Source: an uncultured Paracoccaceae bacterium
GTDB taxonomy: Bacteria; Pseudomonadota; Alphaproteobacteria; Rhodobacterales; Rhodobacteraceae
Assembly (NCBI GenBank): GCA_947489705.1
Contig: CANLEQ010000012.1
Span: forward strand, 1-64,000
Reading direction: 5' to 3'
DNA length: 64,000 nt
Made by a program: the position numbers and the translations under genes. Below, piece by piece: positions 25,640 to 36,060 of the stretch. The notes under the pieces were generated by a model, which was given only the letters and a program-made list of their open reading frames with translations, ran no database searches and was not told the DNA's origin. Every line of letters begins with the position of its first letter. The first letter of the stretch is position 1.

Positions 25640-26152
25640 TTGATCGGCATGTATATCGGCCGATACGACAACAAGATCGACAGCAAGGGCCGGCTGTCGA
25701 TCCCCGCCGATTTCCGTCGCATGCTCGAAGAGAACGATCCCAAATGGGAGCCCGGCAAGAACGCCCAGCTCTACATCGTGTTCGGTGACGAGCGGCGCGA
25801 TTATCTCGAGATCTATTCGGTCAACGATCTGCTCGCGGTCCACCGCCAGATCCAGGCGCTTCCACCCGCTTCGAAGAAACGGGCGGCGATGCAGCGGCTC
25901 TTCGCCCATCAGGTGCAGCCCGCGCAGCTCGACGAGACGGGCCGCGTCGTTCTCAACGCCTACCTGCGCACCAAGATCGGGCTCAAGGACAAGGCACTCG
26001 TCCTCGGCAACAGCGCGACCTTCGTGATCTGGGAGCCCGAGGCCTATGCCCGCAACGACATGCAGGGCCTGACCGAGGACGAGGATTTCGACGAATCGCT
26101 CGATCCGGCGGCGTATCTCACCGGCAGCCTGCCGCTGCCCGGCATGCCATGA
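25640..26152 (+). CDS. mraZ: Division/cell wall cluster transcriptional repressor MraZ
   Basis: A 170-residue DNA-binding protein of the AbrB-like fold with two MraZ repeats: an N-terminal one ([18 protein letters not shown]) and a second one ([16 protein letters not shown]) with the conserved DxxGR motif. It represses its own dcw operon through TGGGN repeats, and a matching site lies upstream at 25350. The start is a TTG at 25640 with GGAG nine bases ahead; an in-frame ATG three codons later (25649) is the alternative. The stop overlaps the rsmH ATG (ATGA). Confidence 0.95.
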   Translation: MIGMYIGRYDNKIDSKGRLSIPADFRRMLEENDPKWEPGKNAQLYIVFGDERRDYLEIYSVNDLLAVHRQIQALPPASKKRAAMQRLFAHQVQPAQLDETGRVVLNAYLRTKIGLKDKALVLGNSATFVIWEPEAYARNDMQGLTEDEDFDESLDPAAYLTGSLPLPGMP

Positions 26153-27129
26153 GCGCCCCGGACCCGCATATTCCGGTCCTGCTCAACAGCATCCTGCGCG
26201 AGGCCGGACCGCTCCGCGGCACGTGGATCGACGGCACCTTCGGGGCGGGGGGCTATGCGCGGGGCCTTCTTGCGGCGGGGGCGGAGCGGGTCATCGGCAT
26301 CGACCGCGACCCCAGCGTCTTCGCGATGGCCGCCGAATGGGCGGACGAATACGGCGATGCGCTCCATCTGGTGCAGGGGACGTTCTCGGATCTCGACGCG
26401 CTGGCGGAGGGGCCCGCCGACGGCGTGGTGCTCGATCTCGGCGTGTCGTCGATGCAGCTCGACCAGCCGCAGCGGGGCTTCTCGTTCCTGCGCGACGGGC
26501 CTCTCGACATGCGGATGGGCGATACCGGCCCCTCGGCCGCCGATCTGGTCGCCGAGACCGAGGAGGGACGGCTGGCCGACATCATCTTCCAATACGGCGA
26601 GGACCGCGCCTCGCGCCGAATCGCGCGCGCCATCGTCCGCGCCCGCGCGGAGGCGCCGATCCTCACGACGGGGCAGCTTGCCGGCATCGTCGAGCGCACC
26701 CTTCCGCGGCCCAAGCCCGGTCAGAGCCATCCTGCGACCCGCACGTTCCAGGCGCTCCGCATCGCGGTCAACGACGAGTTCGGACAGCTGGTCGCCGGGC
26801 TCGAGGCGGCCGAGCGGATCCTGCGGCCGGGCGGATGGCTCGCGGTGGTGAGCTTTCATTCGCTGGAGGATCGCGTGGTCAAGAGGTTCCTCCAGGCCCG
26901 CTCGGGCGGGGGCGGCAACGCGAACCGGCACGTCCCGGCCCTCGAGGAGGATGCGCCGCGATTCGAGGGTCTGACGAAGGGCATCGCCGCCGACCAGGAC
27001 GAGATCGCGCGCAACCCGCGTGCCCGGTCCGCCCGCCTGCGGATGGCCCGGCGGACGGAGGCCACGGCCGGCCCGGTCGATCGCGCGCGTCTCGGACTGC
27101 CGAAACTCGACCTCGACGGGGGGCGCTAG
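26149..27129 (+). CDS. rsmH: 16S rRNA m4C1402 methyltransferase RsmH (MraW)
   Basis: A 326-residue SAM-dependent enzyme that N4-methylates C1402 in the ribosomal decoding site. It begins [16 protein letters not shown]. The SAM-binding motif [14 protein letters not shown] with GIDRDP follows near residues 26-50. Family motifs [20 protein letters not shown] and [14 protein letters not shown] are intact. Its start overlaps the mraZ stop by four bases. The length is normal for the family. Confidence 0.96.
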   Translation: MSAPDPHIPVLLNSILREAGPLRGTWIDGTFGAGGYARGLLAAGAERVIGIDRDPSVFAMAAEWADEYGDALHLVQGTFSDLDALAEGPADGVVLDLGVSSMQLDQPQRGFSFLRDGPLDMRMGDTGPSAADLVAETEEGRLADIIFQYGEDRASRRIARAIVRARAEAPILTTGQLAGIVERTLPRPKPGQSHPATRTFQALRIAVNDEFGQLVAGLEAAERILRPGGWLAVVSFHSLEDRVVKRFLQARSGGGGNANRHVPALEEDAPRFEGLTKGIAADQDEIARNPRARSARLRMARRTEATAGPVDRARLGLPKLDLDGGR

Positions 27130-27132
27130 ATC

Positions 27133-27507
27133 ATGCGCACGATACTCTACCTGCTGCCGGGCGTGGCCGTCATGTCTCTCGCCTTCTGGGCCTATTCCGA
27201 GAATTACGAGACCCAGGAGGCGCTCGGATCCGTCGAACGGCTGCAATCGCGGATCGGCTCCGAGCGCGAGACGCTGGCGATCCTGCGCGCGGAATGGGCG
27301 TATCTCAACCGCCCCGAACGGCTGCGCGACCTGGCCGAGATGAATTTCGACCGGCTGGGTCTTCTGCCCCTCACGCCCGATCATTTCGCGCCGGTGAGCG
27401 AGGTCGCCTATCCGCCCGACAATTTCGGGCTGGTGCTCGATCCGTATTCCCTCGCGCCGGTCCCGCTCGAGCCGATATCCCTCCAGAGCGACGGAGAAGT
27501 GCCATGA
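27133..27507 (+). CDS. ftsL: Cell division protein FtsL
   Basis: A 124-residue bitopic membrane protein with a short N-terminal tail, one membrane helix (about residues 2-20, ILYLLPGVAVMSLAFWAY) and a periplasmic coiled coil (EALGSVERLQSRIGSERETL), then RAEWAYLNRPERLRDLAEM, a conserved FtsL feature. It forms the FtsQLB complex that activates septal wall synthesis. Sequence conservation of FtsL is low and the assignment rests on topology and on position between rsmH and ftsI. Its stop overlaps the ftsI ATG. Confidence 0.88.
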   Translation: MRTILYLLPGVAVMSLAFWAYSENYETQEALGSVERLQSRIGSERETLAILRAEWAYLNRPERLRDLAEMNFDRLGLLPLTPDHFAPVSEVAYPPDNFGLVLDPYSLAPVPLEPISLQSDGEVP

Positions 27508-29294
27508 GCCGTACGCCACTGCGCCCGCTGGCGCGCATTCTCGAGGCCCGCCGCAAGGGCGAGAACCCCGACGCGATCGAGCGTGAAAACCTGCGCCTGC
27601 GCCACGAGGAGATGCGCGACCGCGCGCGGCTGCGCGCCGAGGGGCGGCTTCTGGTGCTGGCGATGTTCTTCTTCTGCGCCTTCGCCGTGGTGGGCGCGCG
27701 GATGGGCCTGATGGCCGCGTCGGACCCGATGGAGCCGCGCGCCTCGGGCTCGGCCAGCACCATCATCGCCCAGCGTGCGGACATCGTCGACCGGCGGGGG
27801 CGGATCCTGGCCACGAACCTCTCCACCTATTCGCTCTACGCCCAGCCGCCGCACATGATCGACAAGATCGGCGCCGCCGAAAAGCTGGCCGAGATCTTTC
27901 CCGACCTCGATGTCGAACGGCTGAAGAAGGACTTCACCGGCGAGCGCAAGTTCATCTGGATCAAGAAGCAGCTCAGCCCCGAACAGCGGCAGGCGGTCCA
28001 CGATATCGGCGATCCGGGCCTGCTCTTCGGGCCGCGCGAGATGCGGCTCTATCCCAACGGCAAGCTGGCGGCGCATGTCCTCGGTGGCGCGAGCTTCGGC
28101 CGCGAGGGCGTGAGCTCGGCCGAGGTGATCGGCGTGGCGGGGGTCGAGAAGCAGTTCGACGAGTATCTGCGCGATCCGGCCAGGGGCGGCGCGCCGCTTC
28201 AGCTCTCGCTCGACCTCACGGTCCAGAGCGCGATGCGCGAGGTGCTCGACGGCGGCATGAAACTGATGAACGCCAAGGGGGCCGCGGGCATCCTGATGGA
28301 CGTGCATACCGGCGAGGTCATCGCCATGGCCTCGCTGCCGGATTTCGACCCGAACGACCGTCCGCGCCCGCTGACCAAGGGCGATGCGAGCGACAGCCCG
28401 CTCTTCAACCGCGCGGTGCAGGGGGTCTACGAACTCGGCTCGACCTTCAAGATCTTCACCGTCGCCCAGGCGATGCAGCTGGGTCTCGTCGGGCCCGACA
28501 CGATGGTCGATGCCGACGCCCCGATGAAATGGGGCCGGTTCCGGATCAACGAGTTCGAGCACAAGAATTACGGACCGCTCCTGTCGGTGACGGACGTGAT
28601 CGTGAAATCCTCGAATGTCGGCACCGCCAACATCGCGCTCAAGATGGGCGGCGACCGGCAGCAGGACTTCCTCAGAAGCCTGGGCTTTTTCGAGCCGACC
28701 CCGATCGAGCTGGTCGAGGGGTCGACCGGCCGGCCGCTGATCCCGCCGCAATGGTCCGAGATCGTGACCATCACGGCCTCCTACGGACACGGCTTCTCCG
28801 CCTCGCCGCTGCATCTCGCGGCCGCCTATTCGTCGCTCTTCAACGGCGGAACGCGGGTCGAGCCGACGCTCCTGCGCCGCGACCGGGCCGAGCCCGGCGA
28901 ACGCATCGTCTCGCCGCAGGTGAGCGCCGCCGCCGCCAAGATGCTGCGTGCCGTGGTGGAACGGGGCACCGCCAGCTTCGGCGAGGTGCCGGGATACAAT
29001 GTCGGCGGCAAGACGGGAACGGCGAACAAGCCCCGGACCGACGGGCGCGGCTATCACAACGACAAGAACATCAACACCTTCGCGTCGATCTTCCCGGCCG
29101 ACGATCCGGCCTACGTGCTGATCGTCACGCTCGACGAGGCGTCGGACAATTCCGGCCCCGAGCCCAAGCGCACGGCCGGCTGGACCGCCGTTCCGGTGGC
29201 CGCCGAGGTGATCCGGCGCACCGCCCCGCTGCTTGGGCTCCGGCCCGAGATTGAACCCGCCGCCCCCGACGCGCTAACACTGACCTCGAACTGA
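27504..29294 (+). CDS. ftsI: Septal peptidoglycan transpeptidase FtsI (PBP3)
   Basis: A 596-residue class B penicillin-binding protein. One membrane helix (LLVLAMFFFCAFAVVGARMG, about residues 48-67) anchors it; a pedestal domain follows, then the transpeptidase. Catalytic motifs are GSTFK (active serine), SSN in VKSSNVGT and KTG in GGKTGTAN. It cross-links septal peptidoglycan together with FtsW. The ATG overlaps ftsL by four bases; the frame is also open upstream through rsmH and ftsL, but only this start gives the normal N-terminus. It is followed after 12 bases by murE. Confidence 0.96.
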   Translation: MSRTPLRPLARILEARRKGENPDAIERENLRLRHEEMRDRARLRAEGRLLVLAMFFFCAFAVVGARMGLMAASDPMEPRASGSASTIIAQRADIVDRRGRILATNLSTYSLYAQPPHMIDKIGAAEKLAEIFPDLDVERLKKDFTGERKFIWIKKQLSPEQRQAVHDIGDPGLLFGPREMRLYPNGKLAAHVLGGASFGREGVSSAEVIGVAGVEKQFDEYLRDPARGGAPLQLSLDLTVQSAMREVLDGGMKLMNAKGAAGILMDVHTGEVIAMASLPDFDPNDRPRPLTKGDASDSPLFNRAVQGVYELGSTFKIFTVAQAMQLGLVGPDTMVDADAPMKWGRFRINEFEHKNYGPLLSVTDVIVKSSNVGTANIALKMGGDRQQDFLRSLGFFEPTPIELVEGSTGRPLIPPQWSEIVTITASYGHGFSASPLHLAAAYSSLFNGGTRVEPTLLRRDRAEPGERIVSPQVSAAAAKMLRAVVERGTASFGEVPGYNVGGKTGTANKPRTDGRGYHNDKNINTFASIFPADDPAYVLIVTLDEASDNSGPEPKRTAGWTAVPVAAEVIRRTAPLLGLRPEIEPAAPDALTLTSN

Positions 29295-29306
29295 TGAGGG
29301 ACAGAC

Positions 29307-30791
29307 ATGGCCGATCGAACCAAAACGCTGGCCGAACTGGGGCTGACATCGACATCGGGGCGTGACGCCGAGGTCACCGGCCTTTCGGTCGACAGCCGCG
29401 ACGTGAAGGACGGGCACCTCTTCGCGGCGCTTCCGGGCAGCGCGCGGCACGGCGCCGAGTTCATCTCCTACGCCCTGCGCATGGGGGCCGGCGCGATCCT
29501 GACCGACCGCGCGGGATTCGCCCTGGCGCGCGAGGCGATCGAGGCCACCGACGTGGCGCTGGTGCTGGCCGAGGATCCGCGCCAGACGCTGGCCTTCGCC
29601 GCCGCCCTGTGGTTCGCGCGCCAGCCGCAGGTCTGCGTCGCCGTCACCGGCACCAACGGCAAGACCAGCGTCGCGAGCTTCACGCGGCAGATCTGGCGGG
29701 CGCTGGGCCTCGATGCCATCAACCTGGGCACCACCGGCGTCGAGGGCTCGTGGGAGGCGCCGCTGGCCCATACCACGCCCGAGCCCGTGACGCTGCACCG
29801 CGTGCTGGCCGAGGCGGCGCGCCACGGCGTGACCCATGCCGCGATGGAGGCAAGCTCGCACGGGCTCGACCAGCGGCGGCTCGACGGGGTGACGCTGACC
29901 GCCGCGGCCTTCACCAATCTCAGCCAGGACCATCTCGATTACCACGCCGATCTCGACGAGTATCTCGCGGCCAAGGCCGGCCTCTTCGATCGTGTCCTGC
30001 CCGAGGATGCGACGGCCGTGATCAACATGGACGATCCGCACGGGGCCGACCTGCTGCGCATCGCGGAGGCGCGGGGCCAGGACGTTCTGACCGTCGGCCG
30101 CCGCCCCGATGCCGCGCTGCGCGTGTTGGGGCAGCGATTCGATCCGACCGGGCAGGACCTGCGCTTCGCCTGGAACGGCACGGCACAGCAGACTCGCCTG
30201 CCGCTGATCGGCGGCTTCCAGGCCGAGAACGTGCTGCTGGCCGCGGGCCTCGTCATCGCAAGCGGGATCGAGCCGCGCGATGTCTTCGCCGTCCTGCCAA
30301 AGATTTCCACCGTGCGCGGCCGGATGCAGATCGCGGCACAGCGCCAGAACGCGGCCACCGTCTTCGTCGATTATTCCCACACGCCCGCGGCGCTCGAGAC
30401 CGCTTTGAAGGCGTTGCGCCCGCACACGATGGGCCGCCTCGTCGTGGTCTACGGGGCGGGCGGCGATCGCGACCGCGGCAAGCGGCCGCTGATGGGGCAG
30501 GCCGCGCGCGCGCAGGCGGATCTGAGGATCGTGACCGACGACAATCCCAGATCCGAGGATCCCGCCGACATCCGCGCGCAGATCCTCGCCGCCGATCCGG
30601 ACGCGCTGGAGGTCGGCGACCGCGCCGAGGCGATCCTGCGGGGGGTCGACGCGCTCGAGCCCGGAGATACGCTCCTGATCGCGGGCAAGGGCCACGAGAC
30701 GGGACAGATCGTGGGCGACACGATCTATCCGTTCGACGATGCCGAACAGGCCAGCGTCGCGGTCGCGGCGCTCGACGGTCGCGTGGCATGA
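29307..30791 (+). CDS. murE: UDP-MurNAc-tripeptide synthetase MurE (meso-DAP adding)
   Basis: A 494-residue cytoplasmic ATP-dependent ligase that adds the third residue to UDP-MurNAc-L-Ala-D-Glu. The ATP loop is TGTNGKTSVASF near residue 112. DNPRSEDP is the motif that selects meso-diaminopimelate rather than lysine, as expected for a Gram-negative cell. The UDP-binding N-terminus (LSVDSRDVKDGHLFAALPG) and the C-terminal Mur ligase domain are complete. The stop overlaps the murF ATG. Confidence 0.96.
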   Translation: MADRTKTLAELGLTSTSGRDAEVTGLSVDSRDVKDGHLFAALPGSARHGAEFISYALRMGAGAILTDRAGFALAREAIEATDVALVLAEDPRQTLAFAAALWFARQPQVCVAVTGTNGKTSVASFTRQIWRALGLDAINLGTTGVEGSWEAPLAHTTPEPVTLHRVLAEAARHGVTHAAMEASSHGLDQRRLDGVTLTAAAFTNLSQDHLDYHADLDEYLAAKAGLFDRVLPEDATAVINMDDPHGADLLRIAEARGQDVLTVGRRPDAALRVLGQRFDPTGQDLRFAWNGTAQQTRLPLIGGFQAENVLLAAGLVIASGIEPRDVFAVLPKISTVRGRMQIAAQRQNAATVFVDYSHTPAALETALKALRPHTMGRLVVVYGAGGDRDRGKRPLMGQAARAQADLRIVTDDNPRSEDPADIRAQILAADPDALEVGDRAEAILRGVDALEPGDTLLIAGKGHETGQIVGDTIYPFDDAEQASVAVAALDGRVA

Positions 30792-32209
30792 GCGACGTTC
30801 TCTGGACCTCCGAGGACGCCGCCGCGGCGACGGGCGGACGGCTCACGCGCCCCTGGCAGGCGACGGGCGTCTCGATCGACACGCGCACGATCCGGCCCGG
30901 CGATCTCTTCGTTGCGCTGAGCGACCAGCGTGACGGCCACGACTTCGTGGCCCGGGCGCTGGAGCAGGGCGCCGCCGCCGCGATGGTCTCGCGCCTCCCC
31001 GAGGGCCTCGACGAGGATGCGCCGCTCCTGCTGGTGGACGACGTCCTGGGCGGCCTCGAACGGCTGGGCGCGGCGGGGCGGGCCCGGACCCGCGCGCGCG
31101 TGATCGCGGTGACGGGGTCGGTGGGCAAGACCACCACCAAGGACATGCTGCGCCACGGCCTGTCGGGGCAGGGCAGGGTCCATGCGGCCGAGGCCAGCTA
31201 CAACAACCACTGGGGCGTGCCGCTGACCCTCGCGCGGATGCCCGTCGCGACCGATTACGCGGTGATCGAGATCGGCATGAACCATCCCGGCGAGATCGGC
31301 CCGCTCGCGCGCATGGCACGGCCCGACGTAGCACTCGTCACGACGATCGCGCCGGCGCATCTGGGCGCATTCGACGGGCTCGGCGCCATCGCACGCGAGA
31401 AGATGGCGATCACCGAGGGGCTCGTGCCGACCGGCATCGCCATCCTGCCGCTCGATCTGGCGCCCGAGGCGCGCGCGGTGGTCGATGCGGCCGCGGCCTC
31501 TCTCGCGGTGCGCCGGTTCGGGACCGGCCCGGGCGCCGACTGGCGGATCGCCGACCTGCGGCAGACCGAGGCGGGGGCCCTGGTCGTCACGGCCGAAAGC
31601 CGGGACCAGACCGCGCTGATCGCGCTGCAGGGGGCGGGGCGACACCTTGCGCTCAACGCACTGGGCGCGCTGGCGGCAATGGTGGCGGCGGGCGGCGATC
31701 TGGCGCTCTCGGCTCAGGGGCTGGGATACTGGACGCAAGCCGCGGGCCGAGGCGCGCTCGAGACGGTCATACTCGATGCGTCGCAGGATCGCGGGCTCAC
31801 GCTCATCGACGACGCGTTCAACGCCAACCCCGCCTCGATGGCCGCGGCGCTCGACGTGCTGATCGCGATCGCGCCGAAAGGTGGGGGCCGCCGCGTGGCG
31901 TTCCTCGGCGACATGCTGGAACTCGGGCAATCGCAGGTCGCCCTGCATGCGGCGATCGCCCGGCATCCGGGGCTCGAGGCCGTAGACGTCATTCATTGCG
32001 CGGGCCCCCTGATGCGCGCGGCCTTCGAGGCGCTTCCTGAGGCGCAGCGCGGCCGCTGGTCCGAGACCGCCGAGGAATTGACACACGCCCTGCCCGATCT
32101 GGTGCGGGCCGACGATATCGTGCTTGTCAAAGGCTCCAAAGGGGCAAAGACCGCGCGCATCGTCGACGCGATCCGCAAGCTGGATCGCCGCATGCGCAAA
32201 GACGCCTGA
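30788..32209 (+). CDS. murF: UDP-MurNAc-pentapeptide synthetase MurF
   Basis: A 473-residue Mur ligase that adds D-Ala-D-Ala to the UDP-MurNAc-tripeptide. The ATP loop VTGSVGKTTTKDML is near residue 110. NNHWGVPLTL, IEIGMNHPGEI and DDAFNANPASM are MurF signatures. The start at 30788 overlaps murE by four bases. D-Ala-D-Ala is supplied by Ddl, encoded later in the same cluster. Confidence 0.96.
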   Translation: MSDVLWTSEDAAAATGGRLTRPWQATGVSIDTRTIRPGDLFVALSDQRDGHDFVARALEQGAAAAMVSRLPEGLDEDAPLLLVDDVLGGLERLGAAGRARTRARVIAVTGSVGKTTTKDMLRHGLSGQGRVHAAEASYNNHWGVPLTLARMPVATDYAVIEIGMNHPGEIGPLARMARPDVALVTTIAPAHLGAFDGLGAIAREKMAITEGLVPTGIAILPLDLAPEARAVVDAAAASLAVRRFGTGPGADWRIADLRQTEAGALVVTAESRDQTALIALQGAGRHLALNALGALAAMVAAGGDLALSAQGLGYWTQAAGRGALETVILDASQDRGLTLIDDAFNANPASMAAALDVLIAIAPKGGGRRVAFLGDMLELGQSQVALHAAIARHPGLEAVDVIHCAGPLMRAAFEALPEAQRGRWSETAEELTHALPDLVRADDIVLVKGSKGAKTARIVDAIRKLDRRMRKDA

Positions 32210-32221
32210 GGGGGGCTGTCC

Positions 32222-33307
32222 GTGTTCTACTGGCTATCGAATTTCTCCGAAGGGGGGGGCGTGCTCAACCTCTTCCAGTACATAACCTTCCGCTCGGGCT
32301 GCGCGTTCTTCACCGCGCTGATCTTCGGCTTCATCTTCGGCCGGCCACTCATCAACCTGCTGCGCCGGCACCAGCGTCACGGACAGCCGATCCGCACCGA
32401 CGGCCCCGAAACGCATGTCCTGACCAAGGCGGGCACCCCGACGATGGGCGGCGTGCTCATCCTCGGGGCGCTCATCGTCTCCACGCTGCTCTGGGCGCGG
32501 CTCGACAATCCCTATATCTGGATGCTGCTCTTCGTGACGGTCGCCTTCGGCGCCATCGGGTTCGCCGACGATTACGCCAAGGTGACCAAGAACACCCATG
32601 CGGGCCTGTCGGGCAAGACGCGCCTCGCGCTCGGGTTCGCCATCGCGGCCGTCGCGGGTGCGGTCGCGACCTGGGCCCATCCTGCCGAGCTGACCGGACA
32701 GCTGGCCTTTCCCGTCTTCAAGAACGTCCTGCTCGACATGGGCGTCTTCTTCATCCCCTTCGCGATGTTCGTCGTCGTGGGCGCGGCCAATGCGGTGAAC
32801 CTGACCGACGGGCTCGACGGTCTGGCGGTGATGCCGGTGATGATCGCGGCGGGAACGCTCGGGGTCATCGCCTATGCCGTGGGCCGCGTGGACTTCACCG
32901 ATTATCTCGACGTGCATTACGTGCCCGGCACCGGCGAGATCCTGATCTTCACGGCCGGCCTGATCGGCGGTGGGCTCGGGTTTCTGTGGTACAACGCGCC
33001 GCCGGCGGCGGTCTTCATGGGCGATACAGGATCCCTCGCACTCGGGGGGGCGCTCGGCGCGATCGCGGTCGCCATCAAGCACGAACTGGTGCTGGGCATC
33101 GTCGGCGGGCTTTTTGTGGCCGAGGCGCTGAGCGTCATCGTGCAGGTCCTCTATTTCAAGCGCACGGGCAAGCGCGTCTTCCTGATGGCGCCCATCCACC
33201 ACCATTTCGAGAAGCGCGGCTGGGCCGAGCCGCAGATCGTCATCCGGTTCTGGATCATCAGCCTGATCCTCGCGCTGATCGGCCTCGCCACGTTGAAGCT
33301 GCGATGA
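32222..33307 (+). CDS. mraY: Phospho-MurNAc-pentapeptide transferase MraY
   Basis: A 361-residue integral membrane enzyme with about ten helices that transfers phospho-MurNAc-pentapeptide to undecaprenyl phosphate, giving lipid I. Invariant catalytic segments are present: [21 protein letters not shown] and [15 protein letters not shown]. The start codon is GTG at 32222 behind a G-rich ribosome-binding site (GAGGGGGG). The N-terminus ([21 protein letters not shown]) is typical of proteobacterial MraY. Confidence 0.97.
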   Translation: MFYWLSNFSEGGGVLNLFQYITFRSGCAFFTALIFGFIFGRPLINLLRRHQRHGQPIRTDGPETHVLTKAGTPTMGGVLILGALIVSTLLWARLDNPYIWMLLFVTVAFGAIGFADDYAKVTKNTHAGLSGKTRLALGFAIAAVAGAVATWAHPAELTGQLAFPVFKNVLLDMGVFFIPFAMFVVVGAANAVNLTDGLDGLAVMPVMIAAGTLGVIAYAVGRVDFTDYLDVHYVPGTGEILIFTAGLIGGGLGFLWYNAPPAAVFMGDTGSLALGGALGAIAVAIKHELVLGIVGGLFVAEALSVIVQVLYFKRTGKRVFLMAPIHHHFEKRGWAEPQIVIRFWIISLILALIGLATLKLR

Positions 33308-33323
33308 TCCGGGACCGCCGGCC

Positions 33324-34727
33324 ATGATCCCCGTGCTTGGATACGAAGGCCAGCCGGTCGCGGTGCTGGGCCTCGGGCGGTCGGGGCTCGCCACCGCGCG
33401 GGCGCTCGCCGCGGGCGGTGCCGTGCCGTTTTGCTGGGACGACAGCCACGAGGGCCGCGCGCGGGCCGAGGCGGAAGGGTTCGCACTCAAGGAACTGACG
33501 CGCGCCGATGCCTGGGAGGAGGTGACGCTCCTGGTGACATCGCCCGGCATCCCGCATCTCTATCCCGCGCCGCATCCGGTGATCGCCTCGGCGATGGCGG
33601 CGGGCGTGGCCGTCGACAACGATGTGGGGCTGTTCTTCCGCTCCGTCGCGACCGATGCCTGGCAGAATTTCGACGTGCCGCCGCGGGTCGTGGCCGTCAC
33701 CGGCTCCAACGGCAAGTCGACGACCGCGGCCCTGATCGACCACATCCTTCGCGAGGACGGGCGCCCGGTGCAGCTTGCCGGCAATATCGGGCGCGGCGTC
33801 CTCGATCTCGACCCGCCGGGCGAGGGGGCGATCGTCGTGCTGGAACTGTCGAGCTACCAGACCGAGCTTGCCCGCGCGCTCACGCCCGACATCGCCGTCT
33901 TCACCAATCTCTCGCCCGATCACCTCGACCGGCATGGGGGCATGGGGGGCTATTTCGCGGCCAAGCGCCGGCTCTTTGCCGAGGGCGGCCCGGACCGCGC
34001 CGTGATCGGCGTGGACGAGGTCGAGGGCCTTTATCTCGCGGGCCAGATGGCCGAGAGTCGCGCGGACGACCGGGTGATCTCCGTGTCGGTCGCGCGCAAG
34101 CTCTCGGGACCCGGCTGGTCGGTGACGGCGCGCAAGGGGTACCTTTCGGAGCGGCGCAAGGGCCGGCAGGTGGCGTCCATCGACCTGCGCGAGGTTGCGG
34201 GCCTGCCCGGCGTGCACAACCACCAGAATGCCTGCGCGGCCTATGCGGTCGCCCGGACGCTCGCCATGTCGCCGCGTGCCATCGAAGGCGCGCTCAGATC
34301 CTTCGCGGGCCTGCCGCATCGCAGCCAGCTGGTGGCCGAGAAACGCGGCGTGCGCTACGTCAACGACAGCAAAGCAACGAACGTGGATGCGGCATCGAAG
34401 GCGCTTTCCGCCTTCTCGCGGATCCGCTGGATCGCCGGTGGCCTCGGCAAGGACGGCGGCGTGGGCGGCCTGCGCGACTGCCTCGGGGCCGTCGCCAAGG
34501 CCTATCTCATCGGCCATTCGGCGCGCGATTTCGCGGTGCAGCTGACCGATGTTCCGGTCGAGATCTGCGAGACGATGGAGGTTGCCGTCGCGCGCGCCGC
34601 GGCCGAGGCCGAGCCGGGAGAGGTGGTCCTGCTGGCGCCCGCCGCGGCGAGCTTCGACCAGTATTCCAGCTTCGAGACCCGCGGCGAGCATTTCGTCCGG
34701 CTGGTCGAGGCGCTGCCCGACACCTGA
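33324..34727 (+). CDS. murD: UDP-MurNAc-L-Ala D-Glu ligase MurD
   Basis: A 467-residue ligase that adds D-glutamate to UDP-MurNAc-L-Ala. The N-terminal UDP-binding motif [15 protein letters not shown], the ATP loop [14 protein letters not shown] (near residue 127), [13 protein letters not shown] and the later [12 protein letters not shown] segment are all present. It ends only three bases before the stop codon of the convergent flavoprotein gene, so the forward dcw transcript must cross or end in that gene. Confidence 0.96.
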   Translation: MIPVLGYEGQPVAVLGLGRSGLATARALAAGGAVPFCWDDSHEGRARAEAEGFALKELTRADAWEEVTLLVTSPGIPHLYPAPHPVIASAMAAGVAVDNDVGLFFRSVATDAWQNFDVPPRVVAVTGSNGKSTTAALIDHILREDGRPVQLAGNIGRGVLDLDPPGEGAIVVLELSSYQTELARALTPDIAVFTNLSPDHLDRHGGMGGYFAAKRRLFAEGGPDRAVIGVDEVEGLYLAGQMAESRADDRVISVSVARKLSGPGWSVTARKGYLSERRKGRQVASIDLREVAGLPGVHNHQNACAAYAVARTLAMSPRAIEGALRSFAGLPHRSQLVAEKRGVRYVNDSKATNVDAASKALSAFSRIRWIAGGLGKDGGVGGLRDCLGAVAKAYLIGHSARDFAVQLTDVPVEICETMEVAVARAAAEAEPGEVVLLAPAAASFDQYSSFETRGEHFVRLVEALPDT

Positions 34728-34730
34728 GCG

Positions 34731-35933
34731 TCACCCCGCGGCGATGGCCTGTCCCGCGGCCCAGCCTGACGACCACGCCCACTGGAAGTTGTAGCCGCCG
34801 AGCCAGCCGGTCACGTCCACCGCCTCTCCGATGACGTAAAGGCCGGGGCACGCCTGCGCCTCCATCGTCTTGCTGCTGAGCGCGTCGGTCGCCACGCCGC
34901 CGAGCGTCACCTCCGCCGTGCGGTAGCCCTCGGTTCCGGCAGGTGCGATCGTCCAGTGCCGGACCCGCCGCATCAGCCGGTCGAGATCGGCGTCCGAGCA
35001 ATCGGCGATCCGGTCGGGCAGCGACACTTCTTCGAGCAGGGCTGCGGCAAGACGTGCGGGGACGTGCTGCGCCAGCAGCGTCGCGGGGGCCTTGCGCCCG
35101 GACTCCGAGCGCGCCGCACGCAGCGCGGGCAACAGCCGCCCCTCGGGGTCGAGATCGATGCTGACCTCGCGCCCCTCGGCCCAGTAGCTCGACGCCTGCA
35201 GGATGGCCGGGCCCGACAGCCCGCGATGCGTGAAGAGCAGCGCCTCGTCGAAGGCGGGCCCCTCGGCGCGGATCCGGGCGGGAAGCGCCACGCCCGACAG
35301 CGCGCGCAACCGCTCGAGCGGCGCGCCGGAGAATGTCAGCGGCACCAGTCCCGGCCGCGTCGGCACGATGTCGAGCCCGAATTGCCGCGCCAGCCGGTAG
35401 CCGAGCCCGCTCGCCCCCATCTTGGGGATCGACAGTCCCCCGGTGGCGATGACGAGGTGACGCGCCCGCAGCGTCCGCGTCCGACCCTCGCGCGTGAGCG
35501 CCACCGCGAACCCGGCGCCGTCGCGTGTCACCTCGCCCACCTCGGTGCGCAGCCAAAGGGTTGCGTCGGCGCGATCCATCTCGGCGCGCAGCATCGCCAC
35601 GATCTCGCGCGCCGAGCCGTCGCAGAAGAGCTGCCCCAACCCCTTCTCGTGCCACGCGATGCCGTGCCGCTGCACGAGGTCGAGAAAATCCCACTGGGTG
35701 TAGCGGCTGAGCGCGCTCTTCGCGAAATGCGGGTTCGCCGACAGGAAAGCCTCGGGATCGCAGCCCATATTGGTGAAATTGCACCGGCCGCCGCCCGAGA
35801 TCCGGATCTTCTCGCCGGCCGCCTTGGCATGGTCGACGACGAGCGTATCCGGCCCGGCATGCGCCGCGCACATCATGCCCGCCGCCCCGGCGCCGAGGAT
35901 GATCGTGCGGAAGCGTGTCTCATCGGCCATCAT
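34731..35933 (-). CDS. NAD(P)/FAD-dependent oxidoreductase, HI0933/YhiN family
   Basis: A 400-residue flavoprotein. The N-terminal Rossmann FAD-binding motif is ILGAGAAGMMCA. The family motif is GEKIRISGGGRCNFTN, and the C-terminal FAD contact is LYVIGEAVDVTGWLGGYNFQ. HI0933-type proteins are widespread putative oxidoreductases of unsettled function. The placement is unusual: on the opposite strand inside the dcw cluster, between murD and ftsW. The start could be either of two adjacent ATG codons (35933 or 35930). Confidence 0.85.
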   Translation of the reverse strand: MMADETRFRTIILGAGAAGMMCAAHAGPDTLVVDHAKAAGEKIRISGGGRCNFTNMGCDPEAFLSANPHFAKSALSRYTQWDFLDLVQRHGIAWHEKGLGQLFCDGSAREIVAMLRAEMDRADATLWLRTEVGEVTRDGAGFAVALTREGRTRTLRARHLVIATGGLSIPKMGASGLGYRLARQFGLDIVPTRPGLVPLTFSGAPLERLRALSGVALPARIRAEGPAFDEALLFTHRGLSGPAILQASSYWAEGREVSIDLDPEGRLLPALRAARSESGRKAPATLLAQHVPARLAAALLEEVSLPDRIADCSDADLDRLMRRVRHWTIAPAGTEGYRTAEVTLGGVATDALSSKTMEAQACPGLYVIGEAVDVTGWLGGYNFQWAWSSGWAAGQAIAAG

Positions 35934-36060
35934 CGCCGCAAATCACACGGCGGATCCTTGCGCAAGGGACAAGCGGGGGTGGATCGGGGCCCCGATTCGT
36001 GTGTAACTGGACGTCAGACCCGGAAAACGGGCGGAACGAGGCAAGTGGCGGTACATTCCC

